Source: a virus. From it: a DNA stretch of 44,679 bases. Under the pieces are notes generated by a model. It did not search any database. It was not told the origin of the DNA and worked only from the letters and a program-made list of their open reading frames with translations. Each line of letters starts with the position of its first letter. Position 1 is the first letter of the stretch. This document shows positions 1-12,200 of the stretch, one piece after another. The translations under genes were made by a program, and so were the position numbers. The stretch lies in the IMG/VR virus record IMGVR_UViG_3300007540_000025, positions 1 to 44,679 of that record. One strand, written 5' to 3'.

Positions 1-199
1 ATATATTAAGTACAGGCTCGCCTGATTGGTTTATAATAGACATTTTAGCTTGGTAATGAGGCAAAGAACCTTGCAAACCACTTAAGTCCATAAGACCACT
101 AGAGTCTTTAACTTCTAGAAATAGTTGAAATGAATCATTTCTACGAGCTGTAATATTTACTTCTTTAGCTATGTCTGCTTTTAGAGTCTGTACTGCCAT
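1..199 (-). CDS. Tail/appendage-like protein, N-terminal part only
   Basis: This is an open frame from the ATG at 199 to the left edge, so only the first 66 residues are visible and the 3' end lies outside the window. It starts MAVQTLKADI and continues with a pattern (xITxRRNDSFQLFLEVKD, then a D-L-S-G turn and an AKMSI strand) typical of the N-terminal beta-sandwich of phage baseplate or tail-appendage proteins of the BppU type. That family call comes from pattern resemblance only. It is the last visible gene of the minus-strand virion module and has its own TATATTTG box just upstream, so it may be transcribed separately from the giant gene before it. It could equally be a head fibre or tail fibre attachment protein. 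Confidence 0.6.
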   Translation of the reverse strand, partial: MAVQTLKADIAKEVNITARRNDSFQLFLEVKDSSGLMDLSGLQGSLPHYQAKMSIINQSGEPVLNI

Positions 200-213
200 T
201 TTTAATGTTTTAA

Positions 214-221
214 CAAATATA
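214..221 (-). promoter_or_regulatory. TATATTTG box (Bacteroidota -7 type)
   Basis: On the minus strand this reads TATATTTG, matching the TAnnTTTG -7 element known from Bacteroides and Flavobacterium promoters. It sits directly after the stop of the giant gene (222-224) and 14 bases before the ATG at 199. No TTG stands at the expected -33 spacing, so it is a half-match. The same octamer also occurs inside coding sequence elsewhere (for example near 10447), so position rather than uniqueness supports it. Confidence 0.4.
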
Positions 222-3200
222 CTATTTTTTATTTTCTCTTCTTTTTCGTCTTCTACGTTGTGCTATCCTTCTTTTTTCTCCACGTTTAGGTGGCGCACCC
301 CATATAGTTTGCTTTAAAGAAAACTCAGTTCCTGGTATAGATGCGTTAGGTGTAAGTGCAGCAGCAAATCTTCTGTATTTTTTATCACCTGCTCTACCAT
401 ATTTACTATCTCTTTTGTAAGTACTGCCTGGTACATTAAGCATTCCTTGAATACCATAAGTAACAGCTTGTACTAAATTAGAAAATACAGCAAACGATGG
501 CATTACAATCATTTTACCTAGCTTATCAAAGTTAGTTAATAATAACATGTCTTTTAATAGTTTTTCTATAAACTCGTTATCATCTGCTGCAGCCAATAAA
601 GAAGCCACCACTATAATACCATATGAACCTCTATGTAATCTTTGTAAAGCTTCGGTCTGAGCTCTGGTTAAACCACTTTGTACGTATGTTGGATTGTTTT
701 TATAAGACAACAAATTAGGGTTAAATAAAAATTTCATGTACTGTAATGGGTTAATGTACTGAGCTAAATTTACCTTGTCGTTCTTTTTTGCAAAAGACGA
801 TAATGTTCCTGAGTAAATTTGACCATAGTCATCCATCCAATCAGAATATCCTGCTTTACCAAATTTTTCTGTTACGAATGTAGGAAACCATCTTTTGAAC
901 TGTGTAACAGCTGAACCTAACATAAACGTTTGTAAATACCTTTGGTCTAAAGGTGAATAACCTCTACCTTGCATGTTTTGTACACGACGTTGTATTTTAG
1001 CTACCTCATCTATAGTAAGCACGTTTTCTTTATCAACAATAATTAAATTACCAGATTCATCTAAGTCATAAGACTTCCATTGTTCGTCTGTTAGTTCACC
1101 TATAAATTGAACTTCTTGTATAAAACGTTCAGCTCTTACCATAGGGTAAAATAAAATTTTATCTAAGTATGTATCATATTTAGCACCTTCAAGTTGTTCT
1201 TCTGGTCTATATGTCAAGATACCAAACTCTTCAAGTAACAGTTTTGTTTTTCTAGAGTCTTTCTTACTCCACATAGTACCTTCTCTAGCTAAACCAAATG
1301 AACGCATATGAGCTCTAGTAAAGTTTACTGTACCTTGAGATTTCCATGCATTGTATTTACCTATAGCAATATTAAACATTGCTGCAGTAGTGTTAATACC
1401 TAAACCAATACGCATAGTTGTATTAACAAGTTTAGAAACTATAACTCGCTCTGCTTCCAAACCTGTAAGAGTTTCTTTTGGTCGACCTTCTATAAAAGAC
1501 TCTAGCATTACTTTTTGTAAATACTTTATAGAATTATCTCTATTACCACCTTCATTAGAAAGAAATTGTTGTGCAGAGCTTATTAAAAATTTATATTGGT
1601 CAAAACCTTGGAAATTTGGTAGAGTATATTTTGGATTGTCTACCTTGTTTTGTTTTTCAATTTCCATCATTCTTTTAGAACTAAAAGAACTAGTAACTAC
1701 TGAGCTTTGTAGTCTTTTTAAACTTTCGACATCACCTGTAGGTTTTGTATATATTAATCTGTTGTAGCCTTTAGCACCTTGGTATTCTGTTCCGTGTTGG
1801 AATACCATTGTTTTGACATAATTAAAAACTGCATATTGCAAATTACCACTTGCTAAATAAGCAGCTCTATGTGAACGCTCACTAAAATATCTGTTAAACG
1901 TTCTATTTTCTGTTGTAGCTACTTCATTAGAACCGTTTTCAACTTTAATTTCATTTCCTAAAGCATCAATACCATTAGTTAAATAGTTGTTTGCTAATGT
2001 TTTAAGGTTAGATAAAGTTTTTATTCTATTGATTTGTGAAAATTTATTTAAATCTATAGTATCTGCGTAGTCAGGATTTTCTTTTATAAACTGTGCAGCT
2101 TCTTCTTTTGTTGTGCTATACATAGCCTCAAACTCACCAAACGTTTTCTTTTCTATTTTACCATTTAGAATATTAAGACCTTCTACTGTAACGCTTTTAA
2201 TGTCTGCGTTTCTTCCAAACATTTTATAATACACACCATAAATACCTCTACGTCTATAGACTTCAAGCGTACTAGCATCAGCAACAGGAGCATACAGCTC
2301 TCTTTTTTGTATAAGACCTTTAAAGTCTGCTAACTCTCCATAAAACTTTATGTATCTAGAAATTACTTTAGCGTAGTTTAACTCAGCTTCTGAAAGCTCT
2401 ACACCCATAGTTTTAGGGTTCTTAATATCATTCTTTTTTGTAAAGACTTGATTGTTTAATTGATGTATAGTTTCGTGCTTAACTATTTTTTTTCTAGTTT
2501 TTTTATCTTTATATACAACAACTCTAGACTTTCTAACAAGTAAGTTTTCAAATAACTTATCGTTTATTGATTCTTGTGATTTTAAAGACTTTATAATTGG
2601 TATTCTAGATACAAGTTTAGTAAGACCTGCTAGTAAAAATTTATCTTTATACAACATGTTGTAAGCTTCATTAAGCTCGTCTGTTGCTCTTTTTAAATCT
2701 TTATGCATTAAGGTATTACCACGCTCTAACTGTCTTCTAGTCGAAGCTAAAGTAGGATGGAATTGACCAAAGTCACCTGGACTCAAAAATAGCTGTCCAA
2801 TAGTTATATCTTTGTGCTGTTCATCATCTGTTACTTTATTAAGTAGTGTTGCTGCTTGTTCTGATTTACCCCAAAACACCTGTTGTTCGTGTGTCAAAGC
2901 TTGACCATATTGAAACTGCAACTCTCTAGATATGTTTTGTATAGCTAGTGGATGTAATCTCTGTATCTCATTATAATATTCTGTTAACACACCAGGCAGC
3001 TCTTTGATGTATTTTTGGTCTACTGCTTTACGTTCTTCTTCTTTTAACTGAGAAAGCTCTTCATCAGCACGTTGAATTTTGTTATCTCTATTTATTCGAC
3101 TTCTAACATCTTGTACAATAAGTTTGTCTTGATTGTATTTAGCATAGTCAGCTTCAAACTTAGCATGACCTTTAGGGTCTTTTGTTTTCAAATCATCAAG

Positions 3201-6200
3201 ACTGTAATTCCATTTTGTGTAACCTCTTGTAGAAGCAAAATCTGCTTCCGAGAAGTTTGAGTCTTGACCAAACATAAAACTACCTGCATCTTCAGAGTAA
3301 AGATAAAAAGTACCTTCATCTTTTAATTTTTGATAATTTTCTTGTATAGCACCTGAATAAGTTAAAATTGAACCTAATTCATTCATAGAGTAATCACCGT
3401 AAAAGAACGTGCTGTTATACCCTTTAAATTTACCATCTTCATATTTAGCTAAATCTACAGCAAATACGTTTTTACCAGATGTACTTTCTTTACCGAGTTT
3501 GTTAATTTCACTTTTAGATGCCTTTCTTACGTATGGCTCTACAGTTGTAATTTCATTTTCTACTGAAAGCATTCCAACACTAGAAGTGTTTTCATAAGAC
3601 TCACTAGTAAAGTTTCTTCTTGGACTTGTTAAAACACCTTTAGAGTTTTCTAAAGTTACGTTGTAAGAATGAAAAGCATCTTGCAATCCTTTTGTATCGT
3701 AAGAGTTTATAAGCTCTAAAAGTCTATACGTAGAAGCTGCTGGGTCTGATAATACATCTAATACATTCTTCTTTATTTTTTTCGAAAGAGTTTGGTCTAC
3801 ATTTAATGTATCACCTAACAAATCATTAGCGTGCAATAATTCGTTTTGTATCGTATTTTCATTTCTTTTATCGTATACAAAATTAGAAGTTCTTTTTACT
3901 TCATTTCTTACACTTGAAGGTAAGAATGGTAGTAAAGATTTGTTTTTACCAGAACCTAATTTGTTATTAAAGAATTCATATGAAATAAAATAGTTTTGTA
4001 ATTTTACATCTAACTCTAAAAAAGCTTTTCTTAATTTGTTTAGAATAGGTTCAGAAGATATTGAATCGTAATAACTTTTTTGTACAGATACGCTATTTAA
4101 ATAAAACGATTCTGAAACAGAGCCTTTTCTTCTAATAACTTTTCTATCGTTTTTAAAGTCTAATATTTTAATAAAAGCATTACCTCTATTTCTTTTATAT
4201 AACTCGTAAGCTTTTTTATTTATTAGTTTTATTTTTTCTTCTTCAGCTTTTATTGTGTTACCATGTTTCTGTTCAATGTTATCTAATTGGTCTTTTCTAA
4301 CTGGTCCATATTGATACATAAGGTCGGTAAAATTTAAACCACCCTTACCGTCTGATATAAATTTTTCAGGGTTCATATACACAGCCATTTTATTGTAATG
4401 CAAGGCGTTGTATAAAAGTTGAACGTTTTTAGATTTAGACAAGTCTAGTGTCTTGCTCATTTGAGTGTACACAAAATCTACTTCTTCTTCAGAAAAAATA
4501 TCTTCTTGTTTTAGTTTTTCTGTAAAGTCTAAAAATATATCGTACTGAGAAGATAGGTATGAGTTTGTCTTAAACATCCTAGCCATATCTTTTTGCCTAG
4601 ACATAGCTGCTTCAAATTCTTTGTTTAAAACTACAGCTTCAAAATAAGAAGTAGGAGTTTTAGAATCTAAAGATGACATCTGTTGGAACAACCTCATGTC
4701 TTTACCAAATCTATCTAACGCTATAATAAATGAATTAAAAGCGTCTGGGTTTTCTTCAAACCCTTCTTTTAAGTCTATAGTGTAAGCATCTGTAACATCA
4801 GCTACTCCATAATTAACTTCGCTTCCTGATGCTGCTATTAATGCTTCTTTTTTTGTATAATCATTTTTACCTACTAACTGTATATACTTAACATACGTAG
4901 GGTCAAACATTACATCTAAAGCAGTTTCTAAAGATAGACCCATACGCAACATAAATGCGAAATGATTTGCACTTTCTTCCTGCATACGGAATCTTGCTCT
5001 ATTACCGTATTTACCATCATCTATTATAAAGTTTAGAAATTGCGCATACGACAACCAAACTTGTTCATTGTTTGTATTTACGTTTTCTATAAAGCCTAAA
5101 CGCTCTAACTTGTTTACATAATTACCATTACTATCTTTAACAGTATTTAGAAACGCCATGTTTATAGGCTCTCCTTGTTTGTTATCTGAATAGTATATTT
5201 TAGTTTTAGCGTTAGGATTACGTACTGCGTTTATACCAGAAGCAAAGTAATTAAAAGCTCTGTTTAAAGACGCTACAATACCTAGCATTACATTGTTACC
5301 AATAAACCTTTCTTGTATAGATTCTTCATCTAAAAAACTTAAGTCGTCTAATTCTCTATCAAACTCTTGTAATGCTTTTGCATCATCAGATAGAATAGTA
5401 CGTATATGGTTAAGGCCTTTATCTGTAATAGTAGAATCAAAATCTACCTCTTGCATAATAAGAGGAAGTATCTCTTCTTGTTGGTAAAGATTTACTATGT
5501 AATCTAAAAACTCATTTTTATAAAGCTCAGATTGTTTAAGGTCTTTACCTTTATTTTTAACAGCTAAATGTAATTGGTCTCCATCTTTATCAGAACCCAT
5601 AAGAGTTGCATGTCTAGAAGGAATAATTACAGCATTACCTGCTCTACTACCTAATACATGTTTAACTTTATATACAATACCATCACCTATTTTAGAATCT
5701 GGTATACGTGCTGCAAAGATAAAATCTCCTACTTTTACGTCATGTACTTTAGCTAAGTTAGCAGGTATAACTATTTCAGCAACCTCTACCTTACCGTTCT
5801 CTACTCTATAAGACTTTAACCCTTCATCTTCTATTAAGTTTTCAGAGCCTATCTTATAGTTAAAAGCTATATCTGCCATCTCTGTAGATAGAGTACCAGA
5901 CATTCTAATTTGCATTACTTTCTTTTTAAAGGTAGATGCAATAGCATTATTAAATAATTGCTTGTTTCCTATAAAATGAGCTCCAAACTCTTCAATGCTT
6001 AAGTTATCTAAATACGTATAAAATTCTTTTGACTTCTCATCATATAGTGTTTCTAACGGCTTGCCTTCCATGCTTTCTTGATATTGTGCTATAAGCACTT
6101 TACCAAGTATAGAGTTAAGCTCTTCTGCTACAGCAGTACCAGACATGTCATTTAAGCCTGCGAACGACTTAACAGTGTTAAGAGTAGCGTAATTAGCTAT

Positions 6201-9200
6201 CCATTGTTTAGATAATATAGAGTCTCTATTGTTATTATCTAGTTTGTTTTGTATACCAAAAAACTCTCCGTCAAAACCATACATTACCTGTCCGTCTTTT
6301 TCAAATTGATACAGTCTATTCTGTTTCATCTTGAACTCAAAACTAGCATTTAATCCAGGTCTTTGTAGCTGCGTGTTTTCACTATCAACAATGTCTTTAA
6401 CCTGCTCCATTGTATACGAAGCTTTGTCCATTTGTGACTGTAACAAACCACCTTTAATAGCACTAGTAAAATATATAACAGGTATTGTATTTGTACCTCT
6501 TAAATCTTGTGAACGCTTCTTTATAAGTTTTTGTAACAACTCTATGTTTGCTCTAGACTCTTTAGGTGCATTCTTAATAAACTCTGGTGTAATTAAGTGT
6601 GTATGACTCTTAAGGTATATAGGTAGTCTATGGTGTGATTTAACATTTTTACCGCCCTCAAAATCTCCCATCTGTTTTGCGAAAGATGTATTATCTAGGT
6701 TCTGTCCGTAGTATAAACTTTTAAGGTTTTTACCTATATCTTCAAACTCTCCATATTGTGTATTAAGCATTTCTGCATGCCCTGGTAACATATACGATGA
6801 TGAATCTGCTACTTGTAATCCATTTGGTGTTGGGTCTGTAATGAATATAGGCTCTATACGCTTACCATGTGCACTTATTAGTGGTGATGATATACCTTTA
6901 ACACGTTTTGGTAAATCTGTTTTTACACGCTTACCATTACTTTCATATGTTTGTGCGTATGTTCTATTGTAATATAAATCAGAATACAAAAATTTATTTA
7001 CAAAGTTTATTTTAACAGCTGCTTCTAATGCTCTTGTTATTTTTGCATCACTGTAGTTTTTAGATAAGAAATCATAAGACTCAGTATCTCGAAGTTTTTG
7101 TATTAAAGCATTAACTTCATTGTCAACATTTAAACTTCTTCCTACCTGTTCTTCTACTATACTAAGTTGCTTGTTAAGTTCTGCTCCTTTCCAGAGAATA
7201 CCATTATTAACATAATATTGTCTACTAGAATCACCCATCTGTGCAACAAAATGATTGTAGTGGTCAGCTTTTGCTATTACTCTTTCTATTAAATGTAATA
7301 CTCTAGCTGTAGTAAATACTTCAGGTTTAACTTGTGAGTTTTTTCTTCCTCTATTTACACGACCATCATACACACCAAGATTAGTTACAATCTCAGGTAT
7401 ATAGTTTTTAAATCTAATTTGTTGAGCTATAATATTGTGGCTAAACATTTCTCCAAACATACTATTACTCATCTCAGGCAACATGCGTTGCAGGTAATCT
7501 AAGTTATTATGTATGTATGCAGACTTAGTAAATAAATCTACAGAATCACCAGCAGGGTTAAGAACCATGCCTGACATACTAGCCTTGTTTTGTAATTGAT
7601 AAAACGCTGTATACATGTTTTTGTAAAGTTCTTTGTATACAACATCGTAAGATTTTTCTTTTCCTCTAATAGGATATGCGTAATTTAACTTACCTTGAGA
7701 ATAAAGTCTAACTGCTCTTTGGTTTCTTTGCTCTTCAGAAAGAGTTTTGTACTCATTCCAATCTTCATTTAAATATTTTTCTAGTAAACGTGCGTCATTT
7801 AATGTTATGTTTTTTACTGAATTTATTACCTTTCTTATAGTTGGCCCTAAATATTGTAATTTATCATCTTTCGTATAATAACTATAATCAAATTTACCTA
7901 TAGATTGTAAAAGGTTGTCAATACGGTCATTAGAAAAATATCTATCTAAGGTAATACCTTCTAAGTATATTCTAGATAAATCTTCTACTTTAAGAGCAGA
8001 TTGATTACTACGAAACTTTTCATAGAACTCATCTACAAAATTTAATATTAAAGAATTTTTTTCTGCTTGTGTTGCATTTTTCATCTTAACTAATGTTATG
8101 ATGTTCTCAAGCATTTTAGTATTTTTCTTACCATCACTAAGCGTGTTTAGACTTTTTTCTGTAAAGTCTTGTATTTTACGCTTTTCAGCTATAGGTACTG
8201 TGTTTTCTAAACTAACTGAACCATCACTACCTATTTTCCATGAGGTAGCACGTTCCATTGTAAATGAACGGAAGTAATGCCACATAGAACGAATAGCATC
8301 TTCACCATTTATCATATCACCTTTAACAAACATTGCAAAACTAGCAAGTAAGTCTTCTTGTGTATTAATATCAGAAACACCTTCTTTAGGTTTTTTAGAT
8401 AAATGAAAGTTTATAATATCATCTAATTTATCTTTAAATAACTCAAAGTCATGTTTAGTACCGTCTAATGCCGTAGCTAATGCTTCGTATACATTGTATT
8501 TAGATTTAATATCTTCAATGGTACTAAACTTATTGTAATCATCTAGAAAGTCTTCTAGTACTTTAGTAACTCTACCATTTATTTTACGGCTAAACTCTTC
8601 AGATATAATTTTACCAAAAGATGTTTCAGCTTCCGTTTCAAGCTCTTCGTATTGTTCAGACGTAATATCTTTTTGTTTATACCTTTCTTGTATTTCTTGC
8701 TTAATTGTTCTAACATATGCAGCCTTAAGCATGTTATCTACTTCCGCTGCATTTTTATTATAAAACTTACTTACGTTATCAGCGCTTAATTCATCTACAC
8801 TATATGTAGCATCAGATAATATTTTTTGTAAGACTTCACCTTTAGTAGACATTACTTCATCTAACATGTCTGCTTGTTCAAAACTATCAGGTTCTGCTGT
8901 TAACTTATTAACCATTCTATCAACTATAGTTTTAGCATTTCTGTTAACTATAGTTAAATTATCTTCAGCATGCATAGATTGCTCTATAAGCGAGCGAGCA
9001 TTATCACTTTCATATTTGCTTAAATAAAAAGTTTCATTAGATTTTTTAAACGATGAGTAACTTCTTTCTTTGTTAGGCTTGTTAAACTCTTTCTGAGCAT
9101 TTTCAAGCATAGTAGAGAAGCTTTCATTGTATAGAGTAGGAAAGTTATTCTTTATTATTTTTTTGGCAGCCTTGGAGCTTATTTTGTCTTTAATCATTGT

Positions 9201-12200
9201 CCAAGCCTTTCCTAATGCTTTTTTGTATTTTTCGTTTTGTTTACCTGGTAAGAAATAATCTACATTATTTGCTATATGAAATCCACCTGCTGTAGCTAAC
9301 GCTTCGTTGGCAATAAGGTCTTGCTTGCTGTCTGCAAGTATTGAATACCCTCTATTAGATAATATAGAATTTGCATAACGTACATACTCTTCATAAGAAG
9401 ATTGTTTATATGTATTTTGTATGCCTTCAGACTTAGCCCATTGCATGTAGTTTTTTACATCACGCTCATTAAATACTATCTTACTTAGCGTTTGAACTTT
9501 GCCATTGCGTATATACTTTAACTTAGAATGGTTTTTTGCTTTTACTTTTTTAAATATAGGTTGTTTAACAATTTCTTTTAATAAAGCTTTTATTTCTGGA
9601 CTACCTGCGAATAACTCTTGGTACACGTGCCATTTTTCATGAACAAATACTTCTTGAGTTGCTTCATCTGGATTAATAAATATAGATAAACCTAAAGCTG
9701 CACCTTGAGCACCACGACCATGTGGGTCAGTTAGATTGTTATCAAAGTAAATACCTATATCAGGATTTTCTTCCATAAAGTTTTGTGACCAAACATATCT
9801 TTGCCCATCTGTAAGTACAGATTGATAAACATCTTTACCTGTCTTACTATCTCTACCAACATATCTTCTACCAAAAAATTGTTTAGCTTTTGACTTTGCT
9901 ATATTATTTTCAGCTTTTCTTTGTGGTTCTATTTGGTCGTTAGAAAAACTGTCTTCCATATTCCATTCGAAATCAGTTTGCTCTCGCTCACCTTTTTCAA
10001 TCTCTTCCTGCTTAACTCTTTCTAATTCTTGTTGCTCTTGAAAATCAGCTTCTTCTTTAAGTAGCTTTTCGTCATTTTTTCTTTTAACTTCTTGTAAAAT
10101 TAAATCAGCTTTTACATCTGTAGTTGTAACATTACCTGCTTCGTCTACTTTTTTGATTTGATATTCTTGAAAGCCATCAACTACTTTTGTTTTCTTTTGA
10201 AAAACTAAATCTTTACTTTCTTTATCAGTGTTTTCCGTTTGTTTAAAATCTGCACCAACTTTTTCTTGAGCAGATGTTAACCTTTCTTCTGCTTTTAAAT
10301 TATCAAATCGTTTTTGATTGTTTTCTACAAGAGTGTTCTCTTCTTGTGTTAAAGGAGAGTTTGCTTTTTGTTTTTGTATTATTTGTGTTAACTTAGGGTC
10401 TACTTCTTTTGTTAGTCTTTCTTCCTGTAAACGTGAAGAATTTTCAGCAAATATATTTTTAATATTATCGTCTGACCTGCTAACTATCTGTTTGTAAGCG
10501 TTCTCTAAATTTGTTAGTTCATTATCAATACCAGCAATGTTTTTCTTTTTTTGTGCTACTGATAATGGTAAGTCTTCAAGTTTTGCTTTTTCGTTTTCCC
10601 AGTATTCTTTTTTCTCGTTGTATGTTTTTTCGTTTTTTTGTTTACTTAACAAAGAAGATAACAACACTCCTTGCTCTTCATCATTCATTAAAGCATCAGG
10701 GGCAAGTTTTTTTACTTCTTCATATTGCTTAATTGTTTCTAAGTATAATTTTTTTTGTTGCTCATTTATACCATTACCTTCTTGCGATAAAGACTCAACG
10801 TATTCTACAAACCTATCAGACTGTCCTTTATTAACAGAACGTATCATATACGCTTTTAGTTGATTATCTTTCATAGCTGCAAGCTCATCTGATGCACTAG
10901 CCATAACCGTACGGTTTTCAGGAGTGCCTCTTTCGTCTTCCATGTTATAATCCTCTACGTCTTGCTCTAGTATTTCTAAACGCTCTTGAACTAAACCATC
11001 TCTTGCTATCTGCTCATTGAATAAATATTTACGTTCTGCAGCTACATCTATAGAAGTTTTAGCCCCTGTAACAGCTAAAGAAGATGTAAATGCAATTACC
11101 CTAGTTGGTAAAGCTTCTTTGCTATTAAAGTAATCTAAATAGCTCATAAAAGGTTTACCTTTAGCTTCAGCTATTCTTCTTCTAGTAGACCAATCTTGAA
11201 AAACTTCCTGAAACTGTTCAAATACACCATCAGTTAAAGCGTAACCTGCAACTTTAGCAGACTGTTGCATTAAACGCTTCATACCAGGCGCTTTCATTTT
11301 TCTCATGTTTTTAGTAAAAGGATTTAAAGCTTTTGCTGTTCCTGAAAACATAGCAAGTTGTAATCCATCTACCGCCATCCATGATAGGTTGTCCATGAAT
11401 ACATCATGAGCTGCTACAGAAGCTAACTCTTTAGGTACTCCTTGTTCGATAGCATCATTTAAAGTTTGTCCTGCAATAATAGCACCTTCCGACATGTTTC
11501 CTGCTGCTGCACCACCCCAGAATTGAGCCATGCTTTTAGAAAACTTAGAACCTTTTGTAGCTGTTATAAGTCCTGTTTTTGCAAGTTTTTGTCCTATACT
11601 TAAACCTCTAGCTGCACCAAGTAATCTAGCACCTTTATATAAAGCGCCTGCTGCTCTAGCACCTTGAGTACCAGGTATTAAGAATGTTAATGAAAAAGGT
11701 AAAGCTCTTGCCCAATGCGTAAGCCAAAAATCACCGTCAAACATATCTGACCATGTAACATCTTGCACATCTTTTAATCCAGGTACGCTTTCACCAAACT
11801 TTTGTAGCTCTGAACCCCAAGAGTGTAATTGGTCTGCGATAGGAGTATGAACGTCAATACCGTATATTTCTTTTGATATTTGCTTTTCTGTTAATAAGCG
11901 TGTATCTGGACTTTCATTAAACCAATCAACTCCATCTCCAAAACCTTCAAATACATCACCTAAACCAGCTATTAAAGAACGACCTAACATTTCTCCACCA
12001 CCCATTTGATAGTCTACAACATTACCTTCTTTTTCTTCAGTAGAACCTAGTTTTTGGCGTTGTATATAATCATTAACTTTATTTTGAGTTTCTTCATCAT
12101 AACCATAACCAAATCTATCAATAGCTCCAGAGCCATCGATAGGGGTTATATTAGTGTCAGATTCAGGTATATCGTTATTAGACTTTAAAGGTTGAGATAA

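Noticed and set aside
1494-1502. Sixth GAGTC motif on the minus strand
   Set aside because: Only the 9-base core matches, the CAA at +17 is missing, and it lies within coding sequence for ESFIEG.
10511-10863. Two plus-strand ORFs inside the giant gene, phenylalanine- and cysteine-rich
   Set aside because: They are antisense shadows of the lysine/glutamate-rich coiled-coil part of the polymerase protein.
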